Under the pieces are notes generated by a model, which saw only the letters and a program-made list of their open reading frames with translations, had not been told where the DNA came from and did no database searches. Shown here piece by piece: positions 15,037-22,555 of a stretch of 36,032 nt of DNA; position 1 is the first letter of the stretch, and the number at the start of each line of letters is the position of its first letter. The stretch is from JAAZLS01 sp964585925 (GTDB lineage Bacteria > Bacillota > Dethiobacteria > DTU022), in contig CAZPFS010000021.1 of assembly GCA_964585925.1 (NCBI GenBank), positions 1 to 36,032 of the forward strand, read 5' to 3'. A program made the translations under genes and the position numbers.

Positions 15037-15822
15037 TTGCGTTATCACTATTTTCCCGGGTGTACATTAAAAACCCAGGCCAAGAACATGGAAGACACCG
15101 CACTGGCTGCGGCCTCTGCTTTGGGAATTCAGCTGATTGAGCTTCCCGAGTGGCAATGTTGCGGGGCGGTATATCCGCTTTCCGACGATGAACTGATCAC
15201 TCTTCTTTCACCGGTGCGCACCCTGGCCGCGGCAGGAGGTGAACCGCTTGTTTCCCTATGTTCGGCCTGCCACCATGTTTTGAAAAGGGCTCAGGAGGCA
15301 ATTAAACGCAACCCTGATATCCGCAGCAAGGTAACCGATTTCCTGGAGGTAGATTATTCCGGTGAAGGTCGGGTATTGCATTTTCTGGAAGTGCTGCGCG
15401 ATGATCTGGGGTTTGACCGCCTTGCGGAAAAGGTTGCCAATCCTCTTTCGGGGCGCAAACTTGCCGCCTATTACGGCTGTTTGCTCCTGCGCCCCGGAAA
15501 GGTGATGCAATTTGATGATCCTGAAAATCCGACTATCATGGAAGATCTAATCCGCAGCTTGGGGGCGGAGGCAGTGGTAACCCCCTACCGTACCGAATGC
15601 TGTGGTGCTTATCTTTCCATTACCAAGGAGAATGTGGCTGCCACCACTGCCCAAAAGATCATCCAATCTGCCCGGCAGGCCGGAGCAGACGCCCTGATCA
15701 CTGCCTGTCCCCTTTGCCGCTACAATCTGGAAAGTCTGCCGGGAGAGGTCATGCCGGTCTACTATTTCAGCGAGTTGCTGGCCGAGGCGATGGGCGTAAT
15801 CAAGAGCGAGGAGGTGGTTTAG
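15037..15822 (+). CDS. hdrB: Heterodisulfide reductase subunit B-like protein (HdrB)
   Basis: Catalytic disulfide-reducing subunit of a soluble Hdr complex, 261 aa. Two CCG domains are visible: C9 (FPGCTLKTQ), QCCGAVYPL and LCSACHH form the first; YYGCLLLRP, ECCGAYLS and ACPLCRYNL the second. In methanogen HdrB these bind a pair of non-cubane [4Fe-4S] clusters that reduce CoM-S-S-CoB; in bacteria the natural acceptor is unknown, with DsrC or another thiol/disulfide proposed. Start TTG 15037 follows AAGGGAGGTG (15021-15030). First gene of a seven-gene operon; hdrC begins two bases after its stop. Adjacent Flx genes supply an NAD(P)H-oxidising input in place of a hydrogenase. Confidence 0.93.
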   Translation: MRYHYFPGCTLKTQAKNMEDTALAAASALGIQLIELPEWQCCGAVYPLSDDELITLLSPVRTLAAAGGEPLVSLCSACHHVLKRAQEAIKRNPDIRSKVTDFLEVDYSGEGRVLHFLEVLRDDLGFDRLAEKVANPLSGRKLAAYYGCLLLRPGKVMQFDDPENPTIMEDLIRSLGAEAVVTPYRTECCGAYLSITKENVAATTAQKIIQSARQAGADALITACPLCRYNLESLPGEVMPVYYFSELLAEAMGVIKSEEVV

Positions 15823-15824
15823 AG

Positions 15825-16229
15825 GTGAAGGTTTCGGAAAGCTGCCGCACATTTATTGATGAATTGGTGGAGCACACCGAGCAGAACCCCAACCGGTGTT
15901 ACCAGTGTGCCAAGTGCAGCGCGGGCTGCCCGGTGGTATCTGCCATGGATCTGCTGCCGCACCAGGTGATCCGCTATCTGCAGTTGGGCCTGCTGGAGGA
16001 GCTGCTGGATAGTTGTACCCCCTGGATCTGCGCCTCCTGTTTTACCTGTGCCGCCCGCTGTCCCCGGGATCTGGATCTGGCAAGGATGATGGAAGGGGTT
16101 CGGCTGGCTGTGCTGCGCCGCCGGGAAGGCAACCTTCTCTCCCCCGCTGATCTCGACCTCGCCCCGGAAAAGCTGGAAAAATTGCCCGCACAAGCCCTGG
16201 TCAGTGGTTTTCGCAAGCATGCCAAGTAG
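15825..16229 (+). CDS. hdrC: Heterodisulfide reductase subunit C-like protein (HdrC)
   Basis: Small ferredoxin-type electron carrier of 134 aa that links HdrA to HdrB. Two classical [4Fe-4S] motifs are visible: CYQCAKCSAGCP (near residue 25) and CASCFTCAARCPRDL (near 67), spaced as in HdrC. The start is GTG 15825, with GAGGAGG ten or so bases upstream inside the end of hdrB. The remainder is helical with a basic C-terminus and no membrane segment, so the complex is soluble. It is followed by a 148-base gap containing a terminator-like hairpin before hdrA. Confidence 0.92.
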   Translation: MKVSESCRTFIDELVEHTEQNPNRCYQCAKCSAGCPVVSAMDLLPHQVIRYLQLGLLEELLDSCTPWICASCFTCAARCPRDLDLARMMEGVRLAVLRRREGNLLSPADLDLAPEKLEKLPAQALVSGFRKHAK

Positions 16230-16276
16230 CGGCCCTTTAACTACAGGTCTGATATTTATTGTTCTTACCGCCGGGG

Positions 16277-16298
16277 TCTGGAAGGCCAGATGTTTTTT
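16277..16298 (+). terminator. Weak terminator/attenuator-like hairpin between hdrC and hdrA
   Basis: TCTGG (16277-16281), a four-base loop and CCAGA (16286-16290) are followed two bases later by six T residues (16293-16298). The stem is short, so it might only reduce read-through from hdrBC into hdrA. The 148-base gap around it (16230-16377) contains no gene. Confidence 0.35.
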
Positions 16299-16377
16299 GA
16301 CCATTGCCCTGTTGCCGCAGGCTTGCGGGCTGTCACCGGATTTCAAATATTCAGGTTAACGAAAGGGAGGGAGGGCT

Positions 16378-18363
16378 TTGCCCAGAATTGGAGTTTTTAT
16401 CTGCTGGTGTGGCACAAACATCGCCGGGACGGTAGATATAGAGCAGGTAGTTAACGCCGCCCGCGATTTTCCGGGCGTGGTCTACACCGGCGATTACCGC
16501 TATCTTTGCTCAGAAGTTGGCCAGACCTTGATCAAAGATACTATAAAGAAAGAAAACCTGGACCGGGTAGTGGTGGGAACCTGTTCTCCCCGTATGCATG
16601 AGGTTACCTTCCGCAAAGTGGTGGCAGAGGCAGGTTTGAATCCCTACCTGCTGGAAGTGGCCAACCTCAGAGAACATTGCTCGTGGGTTCACAAAGATCC
16701 CCGGGAAGCTACCCCCAAGGCGATTGCCCTGATCAGGGCCGCGGTCAGCAAGGCTGGCTTGAACGAGCCGCTGGATGTCCCCTTGATGGACGTGGAAAAA
16801 AGGGCCCTGGTGATCGGCGGAGGAATTGCCGGGATCCAGGTGGCGCTGGATATAGCGGATTCGGGGTACACGGTGGATCTGGTGGAGAGGGAACCCAGTA
16901 TTGGCGGCCGGATGGCCCAACTGGAAAAAACTTTTCCCACCCTGGATTGTGCCGCCTGCATCCTTACCCCCAAGATGGTGGAGGCGGCCCAGCATCCCGG
17001 GATCAATTTGCTTACATACTCCGAGGTGGAAGAGGTTAAAGGTTTCGTGGGCCAGTTCGAGGTCCGCATCCGCAGCCGCGCCCGGAGCATAGACTCCACC
17101 AAGTGTACCGGCTGCGGGATCTGCTATGAAAAATGTCCGGCCAAAGCTCCTTCGGAATTCGAAATGGGTTTGGCCAAGCGTAAAGCAATCTACGTGCCTT
17201 TTCCGCAGGCCGTGCCCAATATTCCGGTTATCGACCGCGATAACTGCCTTTATTTCAAAAGGGGACGCTGCCAAATTTGCCAGAAAAATTGCCCGGCGGA
17301 AGCGGTAAATTTCGATCAACAGGACGAAATCATAGAACGCCGCTACGGGGCGATTGTGGTGGCTACCGGGTTTGATTCCATGGATCTTAAGGGTTACGGT
17401 GAGTACGGCTACGGGCAGCACCCCGACGTGCTTACCGCCTTGCAGTTCGAACGGTTGTTCAATGCCTCCGGGCCTACCGGAGGGAAAGTGGTCCGCCTCT
17501 CCGACGGCCGGCCGCCTAGAAAAGTGGTCTTTATTCAGTGTGTGGGCTCACGGGATATAGCCCGCGGTAAAAATTACTGTTCCAAGATCTGCTGTATGTT
17601 TACCGCCAAGCAGGCCATTTTGCTAAAAGAGAAACTTCCGGATGTGGAAAGCTATGTGTTTTATATTGATCTGCGCACTGCCGGAAAGGGTTACGAGGAG
17701 TTCCAGCGGCGCGCCGCCGAGGAATATGATGTGCTTTATCTGCGCGGGATCGCCGGAAAGGTTTTCCCGGAAGGCGACCATCTCCTGGTGCGGGGGGTAG
17801 ACTCGCTCAGCGGACGGCCGGTGGAGATTGAAGCCGATATGGTGGTGCTGGCCGCCGCCTCCGTGGCCAGGCACGATGCTCCGGAGCTTGGTCGAATAAT
17901 AGGCATAAACAGCGACAGTTACCATTTTTTCAACGAGGCCCACCCCAAGCTCCGGCCGGTGGAGACCCATACCGCCGGTGTGTTTATTGCAGGAGCCTGC
18001 CAGGCCCCCAAGGATATTCCCGATACGGTGGCTCAGGCCGGCGCGGCCGCTGCCAAAGCGGTGGCACTCCTGTCCAAAACCAAGTTGCAGGGGGAGGCCT
18101 GTGTGTCTACGGTGGACCGGGCCAGATGTGCCGGTTGTTTGCATTGCGAAGCGGTCTGCCCGTACGGGGCTATTTCGGCGGTGGAAATTCAGGAACGTAT
18201 TCAAGGCGAGATCAAGTCGCGCTTGGTAGCGGAGGTAAATCCGGCTCTTTGCCAGGGCTGCGGTTCCTGTACGGTGGCCTGCCGCTCCGGCTCTTTGACC
18301 CTTCAGGGTTATACCGATGAACAGATGTTAGCGGAGGTGGATGCCATATGTCTGCAGCGCTAG
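16378..18363 (+). CDS. hdrA: Heterodisulfide reductase subunit A-like flavoprotein (HdrA)
   Basis: FAD-containing hub where electron bifurcation occurs, 661 aa. Seen in order: N-terminal domain with ICWCGTNIAG and GTCSPRMHEVTFR; the FAD Rossmann motif VIGGGIAGIQVALDIADSG (about residue 144); the HdrA signature TLDCAACILTPKM; two ferredoxin-like motifs (CTGCGICYEKCP near 242, and CLYFKRGRCQICQKNCP near 290-306); the second Rossmann half; and a C-terminal ferredoxin domain with CAGCLHCEAVCP (near 584) and CQGCGSCTVAC (near 625). Length and order match stand-alone HdrA, not the fused HdrA-MvhD type. Start TTG 16378 follows GGGAGGGAGGG. Its last 16 bases overlap flxD. Family knowledge: NAD(P)H (via Flx) would reduce both ferredoxin and a high-potential disulfide through this flavin. 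Confidence 0.95.
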   Translation: MPRIGVFICWCGTNIAGTVDIEQVVNAARDFPGVVYTGDYRYLCSEVGQTLIKDTIKKENLDRVVVGTCSPRMHEVTFRKVVAEAGLNPYLLEVANLREHCSWVHKDPREATPKAIALIRAAVSKAGLNEPLDVPLMDVEKRALVIGGGIAGIQVALDIADSGYTVDLVEREPSIGGRMAQLEKTFPTLDCAACILTPKMVEAAQHPGINLLTYSEVEEVKGFVGQFEVRIRSRARSIDSTKCTGCGICYEKCPAKAPSEFEMGLAKRKAIYVPFPQAVPNIPVIDRDNCLYFKRGRCQICQKNCPAEAVNFDQQDEIIERRYGAIVVATGFDSMDLKGYGEYGYGQHPDVLTALQFERLFNASGPTGGKVVRLSDGRPPRKVVFIQCVGSRDIARGKNYCSKICCMFTAKQAILLKEKLPDVESYVFYIDLRTAGKGYEEFQRRAAEEYDVLYLRGIAGKVFPEGDHLLVRGVDSLSGRPVEIEADMVVLAAASVARHDAPELGRIIGINSDSYHFFNEAHPKLRPVETHTAGVFIAGACQAPKDIPDTVAQAGAAAAKAVALLSKTKLQGEACVSTVDRARCAGCLHCEAVCPYGAISAVEIQERIQGEIKSRLVAEVNPALCQGCGSCTVACRSGSLTLQGYTDEQMLAEVDAICLQR

Positions 18364-18839
18364 ACAAAACCCGGGAAGCGCAGGCGATCAGCGACTCCCC
18401 CGGAAAAGAAAACTGGAATCCCCTGATTGTGGCGTTTTGCTGTAACTGGTGCAGCTATGCGGGGGGAGATCTGGCCGGCACCAGCCGCATGAGTTACCCC
18501 GCCAATATAAAGGTGATCCGGGTCCCCTGTTCGAGCAGGATCAACCCGTTATATATTCTGCGGGCTTTTCAGCGCGGGGCGGATGGGGTGCTGGTGGCGG
18601 GCTGCCATCCCGGAGACTGCCATTACACCAGCGGCAATTACTATGTTCGCCGGCGTCTGTCGGCGTTTTGCCGGCTGCTGGAATTTTCCGGTCTGGAACC
18701 GGAGCGCTTTGAAGTTCGCTGGATCTCCGCCTCTGAAGGAGACCGGTTTGCGGAAGTGATGCAGTCCATGACTGAAAAAATCAAGGCCCTGGGGCCCAAC
18801 GGGAAATGGAGGGATAGCCGATGGCGGAGTGTGGAGTAA
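18348..18839 (+). CDS. flxD: MvhD/FlxD-like [2Fe-2S] electron-transfer subunit
   Basis: Adaptor of 163 aa that carries electrons from the Flx module into HdrA. The family pattern is clear: FCCNWCSYAGGD, VPCSSRINPLYILRAFQRGADGVLVAGCHPGDCHY, whose cysteines bind a [2Fe-2S] cluster. About 25 N-terminal residues before the conserved core are poorly conserved in appearance. ATG 18348 overlaps the end of hdrA and has GCGGAGGTGG seven bases upstream. In methanogens this protein (MvhD) joins the hydrogenase to Hdr; here the absence of hydrogenase genes and presence of FlxABC identify the NAD(P)H-linked variety. Confidence 0.92.
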   Translation: MSAALDKTREAQAISDSPGKENWNPLIVAFCCNWCSYAGGDLAGTSRMSYPANIKVIRVPCSSRINPLYILRAFQRGADGVLVAGCHPGDCHYTSGNYYVRRRLSAFCRLLEFSGLEPERFEVRWISASEGDRFAEVMQSMTEKIKALGPNGKWRDSRWRSVE

Positions 18840-19801
18840 ATGATATGGACAAAATTCGCGCCGCGGTGGCCCAGGATCTCCTCAGCGGCAGGATAGACCT
18901 GCTTCTGGGTTGGGAGAAGGGACATTACTGGTGGCAATCCCGTCCCCTGTTTGCCCGAAACAGTGAGGATCTGGGGCGGCTGATATGGGATTCATTTTGT
19001 GCGGCAAACCTGAGCGGTTATCTGCAGGAGGAGCTGGCAGTCAACAAAAAGGTGGGGGTGCTGTTAAAGGGATGTGATGCCAGGGCTCTTAACCGACTGG
19101 TGCAGGATCGGATGGTTGACCGGGAACGGGTGATAGCCTACGGGCTTCCCTGCCCGGGGATACTTGATCACCGGCTTTTGCAGCAGCAGTCGGGATTGAA
19201 AGACCTTATGGGCGCAGACATGAAAGAGGACAATGATCGGGTAACCATAACCGGTAAGGATGGAAAAACATTCAAACGGGAGGATCTGTTGCTGGAAAAA
19301 TGCCGGCGCTGTGTTTATCCCGATCCGGTGGGGTGTGATCAACTTTTATTGCCCGCAGTGGGTTCCCGGGAGGAGCGGATGCGTTTTCAGGAGATAACCC
19401 GTCTGGAGCAAGGTTCCGCAGCGGAACGTTTTGCCTACTGGTCGGAACAGTTCAAACGTTGCCTGCGCTGTTATGCCTGCCGTGAAGCATGCCCCTGCTG
19501 CAGTTGCCGAGAGTGCTTTGTGGAGCAGGAACAACCGCGGTGGCTGGGAAAGGCTTTGGAGACCAGCGAAAATTTCATTTACCATATTATTCGGGCCTAT
19601 CACAGCGCCGGGCGGTGTATCGAGTGCGGGGAATGCCAGCGGGTTTGTCCGGTGGACCTTCCCCTAATGGAGTTGAGTTCAAAAATAGTCAAAGATATCA
19701 ATGAGCTGTACGGCGAATACCATGCCGGGATGGACACAGAAAAGGAACCTCCCCTGCTGACCTACCGGCCGGATGACCCGGCAGCGTTTGTGGAAACGTG
19801 A
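18821..19801 (+). CDS. flxC: FlxC-like 4Fe-4S protein of the Flx-Hdr complex
   Basis: Iron-sulfur subunit of 326 aa. The first half contains KVGVLLKGCDARALNRLVQDRMVDRERVIAYGLPCPG, as in FrhB/FdhB-related and bacterial Flx/Asr proteins; later come additional cysteines (CRRCVYPDPVGC) and a ferredoxin part with CLRCYACREACPCCSCREC and CIECGECQRVCPVDLPL. I assign FlxC by its place in the reversed order D-C-B-A and by the two Fe-S motifs; B and C labels could be exchanged. ATG 18821 overlaps flxD and follows GGAGGG by nine bases. It should pass electrons between the NAD(P)H-oxidising FlxA and FlxD/HdrA. Confidence 0.82.
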   Translation: MAECGVNDMDKIRAAVAQDLLSGRIDLLLGWEKGHYWWQSRPLFARNSEDLGRLIWDSFCAANLSGYLQEELAVNKKVGVLLKGCDARALNRLVQDRMVDRERVIAYGLPCPGILDHRLLQQQSGLKDLMGADMKEDNDRVTITGKDGKTFKREDLLLEKCRRCVYPDPVGCDQLLLPAVGSREERMRFQEITRLEQGSAAERFAYWSEQFKRCLRCYACREACPCCSCRECFVEQEQPRWLGKALETSENFIYHIIRAYHSAGRCIECGECQRVCPVDLPLMELSSKIVKDINELYGEYHAGMDTEKEPPLLTYRPDDPAAFVET

Positions 19802-19811
19802 GGTGAAGGTC

Positions 19812-20831
19812 ATGAGTAAATATATAAAAAGTGATCGGTTGCCCGAGTTGTGGGCTCGGCTGGCCTCGGGCGGCAGGCTGTACCTTCCGGTCAATGAAGG
19901 AACAGCGGTTGCCTTTCGGGCATGGGAAGAGGGAAGTGAGGTTAACCTGGAGGCGGTTAACAGCACGGTTTCTCCCAAGGACATTTTCCTTCCCTCCTGG
20001 GAAACATACCTGAAATATCAAAGGAAGGGAAACGATCTGGCGCTGACCCCTGCGGGCGGGCAGAGCCCGGAAGGGCCGGTTACCGCCTTTGGCCTTCGAT
20101 CCTGCGATGTTCATGCTCTCCGGTTATTGGATCTGGTGTTTGCAGAGGCGGATCCCCCCGATGAGCTTTACACCCGGCGTCGTGAAAATACCATCGTGGT
20201 GGCCCTGGCCTGTTCACAGCCGGATCCATTCTGTTTCTGCAGCGCTTTGGGAATAGATCCCACCGAAGCGCCCGGAGCGGATGTGATGGCCTGGCGGCAG
20301 GGGGAAAAACTGATTATGGAAGCCCGATCCGCCAAAGGGGAGCGCTGGCTTGCCGGTAATGGTGACCTGCTTCAGGATGAACCCGGCGCACAGAAGCCTC
20401 CAAAGGTGGAGACCGCGGATTTTTCGCTGTCTCTGGAAGGGCTCCCGGAAAATCTGGGCAGCCGGTTCGAGGATCCGATCTGGGATCAGATCTGCCGCAG
20501 CTGCCTGGGCTGTGGGGCTTGCACTTATATATGCCCTACCTGTTACTGCTTTGATATTCAGGATTACGGGCACCATGATCAGGGCGAGCGGTTTCGCTGC
20601 TGGGACAGCTGCCAGTTCAGCCACTATACCCTGACTGCCGGCGGAAACAACCCCCGTCCCACCCGCAAGGAAAGGGTGCGTAACCGGTTTCTGCACAAGC
20701 TGCAATTTTTTCCGGAACTTTACGCGCAGTTTGGCTGCGTAGGTTGCGGACGGTGCCTCCGAAGCTGCCCGGTGGGGTTGGATATTGTACGTGTGATCCG
20801 TGATCTGGGAGGTGAGACCGTTGCCGGGTAA
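19812..20831 (+). CDS. flxB: FlxB/AsrA-like 4Fe-4S dicluster protein
   Basis: Electron-transfer subunit of 339 aa. The N-terminal part (LYLPVNEG, TAFGLRSCDVHALRLLDLVF, VVALACSQPDPFCFCSALGIDP) is the typical opening of AsrA and archaeal sulfhydrogenase beta subunits; two [4Fe-4S] motifs follow, CRSCLGCGACTYICPTCYCFD (middle of the protein) and CVGCGRCLRSCPVGLD near the end. ATG 19812 is preceded by GAGGTGAAGG; an upstream in-frame ATG inside flxC has no such site. It overlaps flxA by about ten bases. Whether this one or the preceding gene should be called FlxB is by position only. No dissimilatory sulfite reductase catalytic subunit is present, so the AsrA likeness need not mean sulfite reduction. 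Confidence 0.85.
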   Translation: MSKYIKSDRLPELWARLASGGRLYLPVNEGTAVAFRAWEEGSEVNLEAVNSTVSPKDIFLPSWETYLKYQRKGNDLALTPAGGQSPEGPVTAFGLRSCDVHALRLLDLVFAEADPPDELYTRRRENTIVVALACSQPDPFCFCSALGIDPTEAPGADVMAWRQGEKLIMEARSAKGERWLAGNGDLLQDEPGAQKPPKVETADFSLSLEGLPENLGSRFEDPIWDQICRSCLGCGACTYICPTCYCFDIQDYGHHDQGERFRCWDSCQFSHYTLTAGGNNPRPTRKERVRNRFLHKLQFFPELYAQFGCVGCGRCLRSCPVGLDIVRVIRDLGGETVAG

Positions 20832-21645
20832 TTTTTTGATGCCCCATGTGGTTACGGTGAAGGAAATTGTCACCGAAACCCCGGATATTAAAACTTTGCG
20901 GGTTGTGGGGGAAAAAGGGTTGCCCTTTGATTTTCAACCGGGCCAGTGTGCCATGATTTCACTGCCTCCGGTGGGGGAGGCCATATTTTCCATTACCTCT
21001 TCGCCTACCTGCCGCGAGTTTATGGAATTTAGTATTAAAGAAGCGGGTATCGTCACCCGAGCCCTGCACCGCATATCCGAAGGTCAGCAGTTGGGTATCA
21101 GGGGGCCTTATGGGAACCCCTTTCCGGTGGATACCCTCAAAGGCAGGGATTTGCTCTTTATTGGCGGGGGGATCGGTTTGGCCCCTCTGCGCTCGCTGAT
21201 CAATTACTGTCTGGAAAAAAGGTCCGAGTTCGGGAAGATAGATATTGTTTACGGGGCTCGCAGCCCGGCGGATCTGATTCAGAAAGAAGAACTAAACCGG
21301 CGTTGGCCTTCCTGTCCCCACACCAAGGTCTACCTGACGGTGGACGCCAAGTTTGAGGGATGGCAGGGTCATGTGGGTTTTGTTCCTTCCTATGTCTCGG
21401 AGCTGGCTTTCCCGCCACAGAACCGAATAGCTGTAACTTGCGGCCCGCCGATTATGATCAAATTTGTGCTTAAGGCGCTGGAAGAACTTCAATATGGTCC
21501 GGATCAGGTGATCACCACCCTGGAGATGCGCATGAAATGCGGAGTCGGGAAATGCGGGAGGTGCAATATCGGTTCGCACTATGTCTGCAAAGACGGGCCG
21601 GTATTTACCCTGGCCCAGCTCAAACAGATGCCGGAGGAATATTGA
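20821..21645 (+). CDS. flxA: FlxA/AsrB-like FAD and NAD(P)-binding oxidoreductase subunit
   Basis: Entry subunit that oxidises NADH or NADPH, about 274 aa from TTG 20821, which lies seven bases after GGGAGGTGAG; ATG 20839 is the alternative. Seen: the beta-barrel FAD domain (FQPGQCAMISLP, IFSITSSPT in place of the RxYS motif, GIRGPYGNPFPV), the nucleotide-binding motif LLFIGGGIGLAPLRSLI, and a C-terminal [2Fe-2S] site MKCGVGKCGRCNIGSHYVCKDG (shown here by CGVGKCGRCNIG and YVCKDG). It belongs to the same family as AsrB, PyrK and archaeal HydG. The last gene of hdrBCA-flxDCBA; a strong terminator follows. Choice between NADH and NADPH is not readable by eye. Confidence 0.9.
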   Translation: MPGNFLMPHVVTVKEIVTETPDIKTLRVVGEKGLPFDFQPGQCAMISLPPVGEAIFSITSSPTCREFMEFSIKEAGIVTRALHRISEGQQLGIRGPYGNPFPVDTLKGRDLLFIGGGIGLAPLRSLINYCLEKRSEFGKIDIVYGARSPADLIQKEELNRRWPSCPHTKVYLTVDAKFEGWQGHVGFVPSYVSELAFPPQNRIAVTCGPPIMIKFVLKALEELQYGPDQVITTLEMRMKCGVGKCGRCNIGSHYVCKDGPVFTLAQLKQMPEEY

Positions 21646-21686
21646 TATTTCTTCATATTTTTGAGTACTTCGGAGGTATTTTTGAG

Positions 21687-21714
21687 GGCCGGGCCATGTC
21701 CGGCCTTTTTTTTT
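21687..21714 (+). terminator. Rho-independent terminator of the hdr-flx operon
   Basis: GGCCGG (21687-21692) pairs with CCGGCC (21700-21705) around a seven-base loop, followed directly by nine T residues (21706-21714). It lies 41 bases beyond flxA. Confidence 0.92.
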
Positions 21715-21732
21715 GGGGGCAGTCAGGGATTC

Positions 21733-21750
21733 AGGTATGATATAATACCT
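21733..21750 (+). promoter_or_regulatory. Inverted repeat over a -10 box upstream of larB
   Basis: AGGTAT (21733-21738) and ATACCT (21745-21750) are inverted copies six bases apart, and a consensus TATAAT (21741-21746) lies within them. A promoter with a dimeric-regulator site is suggested. No good -35 was seen at 16-18 bases, compatible with an activator-dependent promoter or with chance. Confidence 0.35.
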
Positions 21751-21781
21751 TTAAAATCGCTGTTAAGGGGGATGTCCTGCG

Positions 21782-22555
21782 GTGACTGATGCTTATCTGG
21801 CCGAGTTGTTACAAAAGGTCAAACTCGGGGATCTGTCGACCGAACAGACTCTGCAGGAATTGCGCCGCTATCCCTATGAAGATCTGGGGTTCGCTAAAAT
21901 AGATCATCACCGCCGGCTAAGGAAGGGTTTTCCGGAGGTGATCTATTGCCCGGGAAAAACCACCGATCAGATTGTCTCCATTGTCCGGCACCTCTTACAT
22001 TCCCGGTCCTGCGTTCTGGCCACCCGGGCCAATCCGGAAATATACAAAGCTGTGCTAAATATTGCCCCCCGGGCGGTATTTCATGACCAGGCCCGGGCGG
22101 TGGTAGTGCCGCCCGAAAGCTCTGCACATCTGCCGCCGGCTGTCGGCTGCGTGGGGGTCATTTCGGCGGGAACGGCGGATCTGCCGGTGGCCGAAGAGGC
22201 GGCCCTGACGGCCGGCTTGATGGGGTGCCGGGTAGAACGCCTGTTTGATGTGGGGGTGGCCGGTCTGCACCGCCTGCTAAGAAATCAGGAGTTGTTGGAA
22301 AGGGCTCGGGCACTGGTGGTGGTGGCCGGAATGGACGGAGTGCTGGCGGCGGTGGTGGGGGGACTGGTATCTTGTCCGGTGGTGGCTGTCCCTACCAGCA
22401 CCGGTTACGGTGCAAATTTTAACGGATTGGCTCCGCTTTTAACCATGCTCAACTGCTGTGCTCCCGGGGTGGCGGTGGTCAATATTGATAACGGTTTTGG
22501 GGCAGGGTACATGGCAGCACTGATCAACCGCCAATTTGGGGGGGAAATCGGGTGA
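21782..22555 (+). CDS. larB: Nickel-pincer cofactor carboxylase LarB
   Basis: PurE-like enzyme of 257 aa that carboxylates and hydrolyses nicotinic acid adenine dinucleotide to pyridinium-3,5-biscarboxylic acid mononucleotide, the first step of nickel-pincer nucleotide synthesis. Seen: a helical N-terminal region (LRRYPYEDLGFAKIDHHRRLRKGFPEVIYCPGKT), then the PurE-type core with GVISAGTADLPVAEEA, VVAGMDGVLAAVVGGL and VPTSTGYGANFNGLAPLLTMLNCCAPGVAVVNIDNGFGAG (represented by STGYGANFNG and NIDNGFGAG). The family uses a catalytic cysteine in the NCCAPG region (C225/C226 here). GTG 21782 follows AAGGGGGA. It overlaps larC by four bases (GTGA). Confidence 0.92.
   Translation: MTDAYLAELLQKVKLGDLSTEQTLQELRRYPYEDLGFAKIDHHRRLRKGFPEVIYCPGKTTDQIVSIVRHLLHSRSCVLATRANPEIYKAVLNIAPRAVFHDQARAVVVPPESSAHLPPAVGCVGVISAGTADLPVAEEAALTAGLMGCRVERLFDVGVAGLHRLLRNQELLERARALVVVAGMDGVLAAVVGGLVSCPVVAVPTSTGYGANFNGLAPLLTMLNCCAPGVAVVNIDNGFGAGYMAALINRQFGGEIG

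Noticed and set aside
16510..17421. 303-codon minus-strand frame opposite hdrA
   Set aside because: Antisense shadow of hdrA, with no start signal or domain.
19812..21645. Anaerobic sulfite reductase asrA-asrB
   Set aside because: No asrC catalytic subunit follows, and the genes are in one operon with hdrBCA and flxD, which fits Flx-Hdr.
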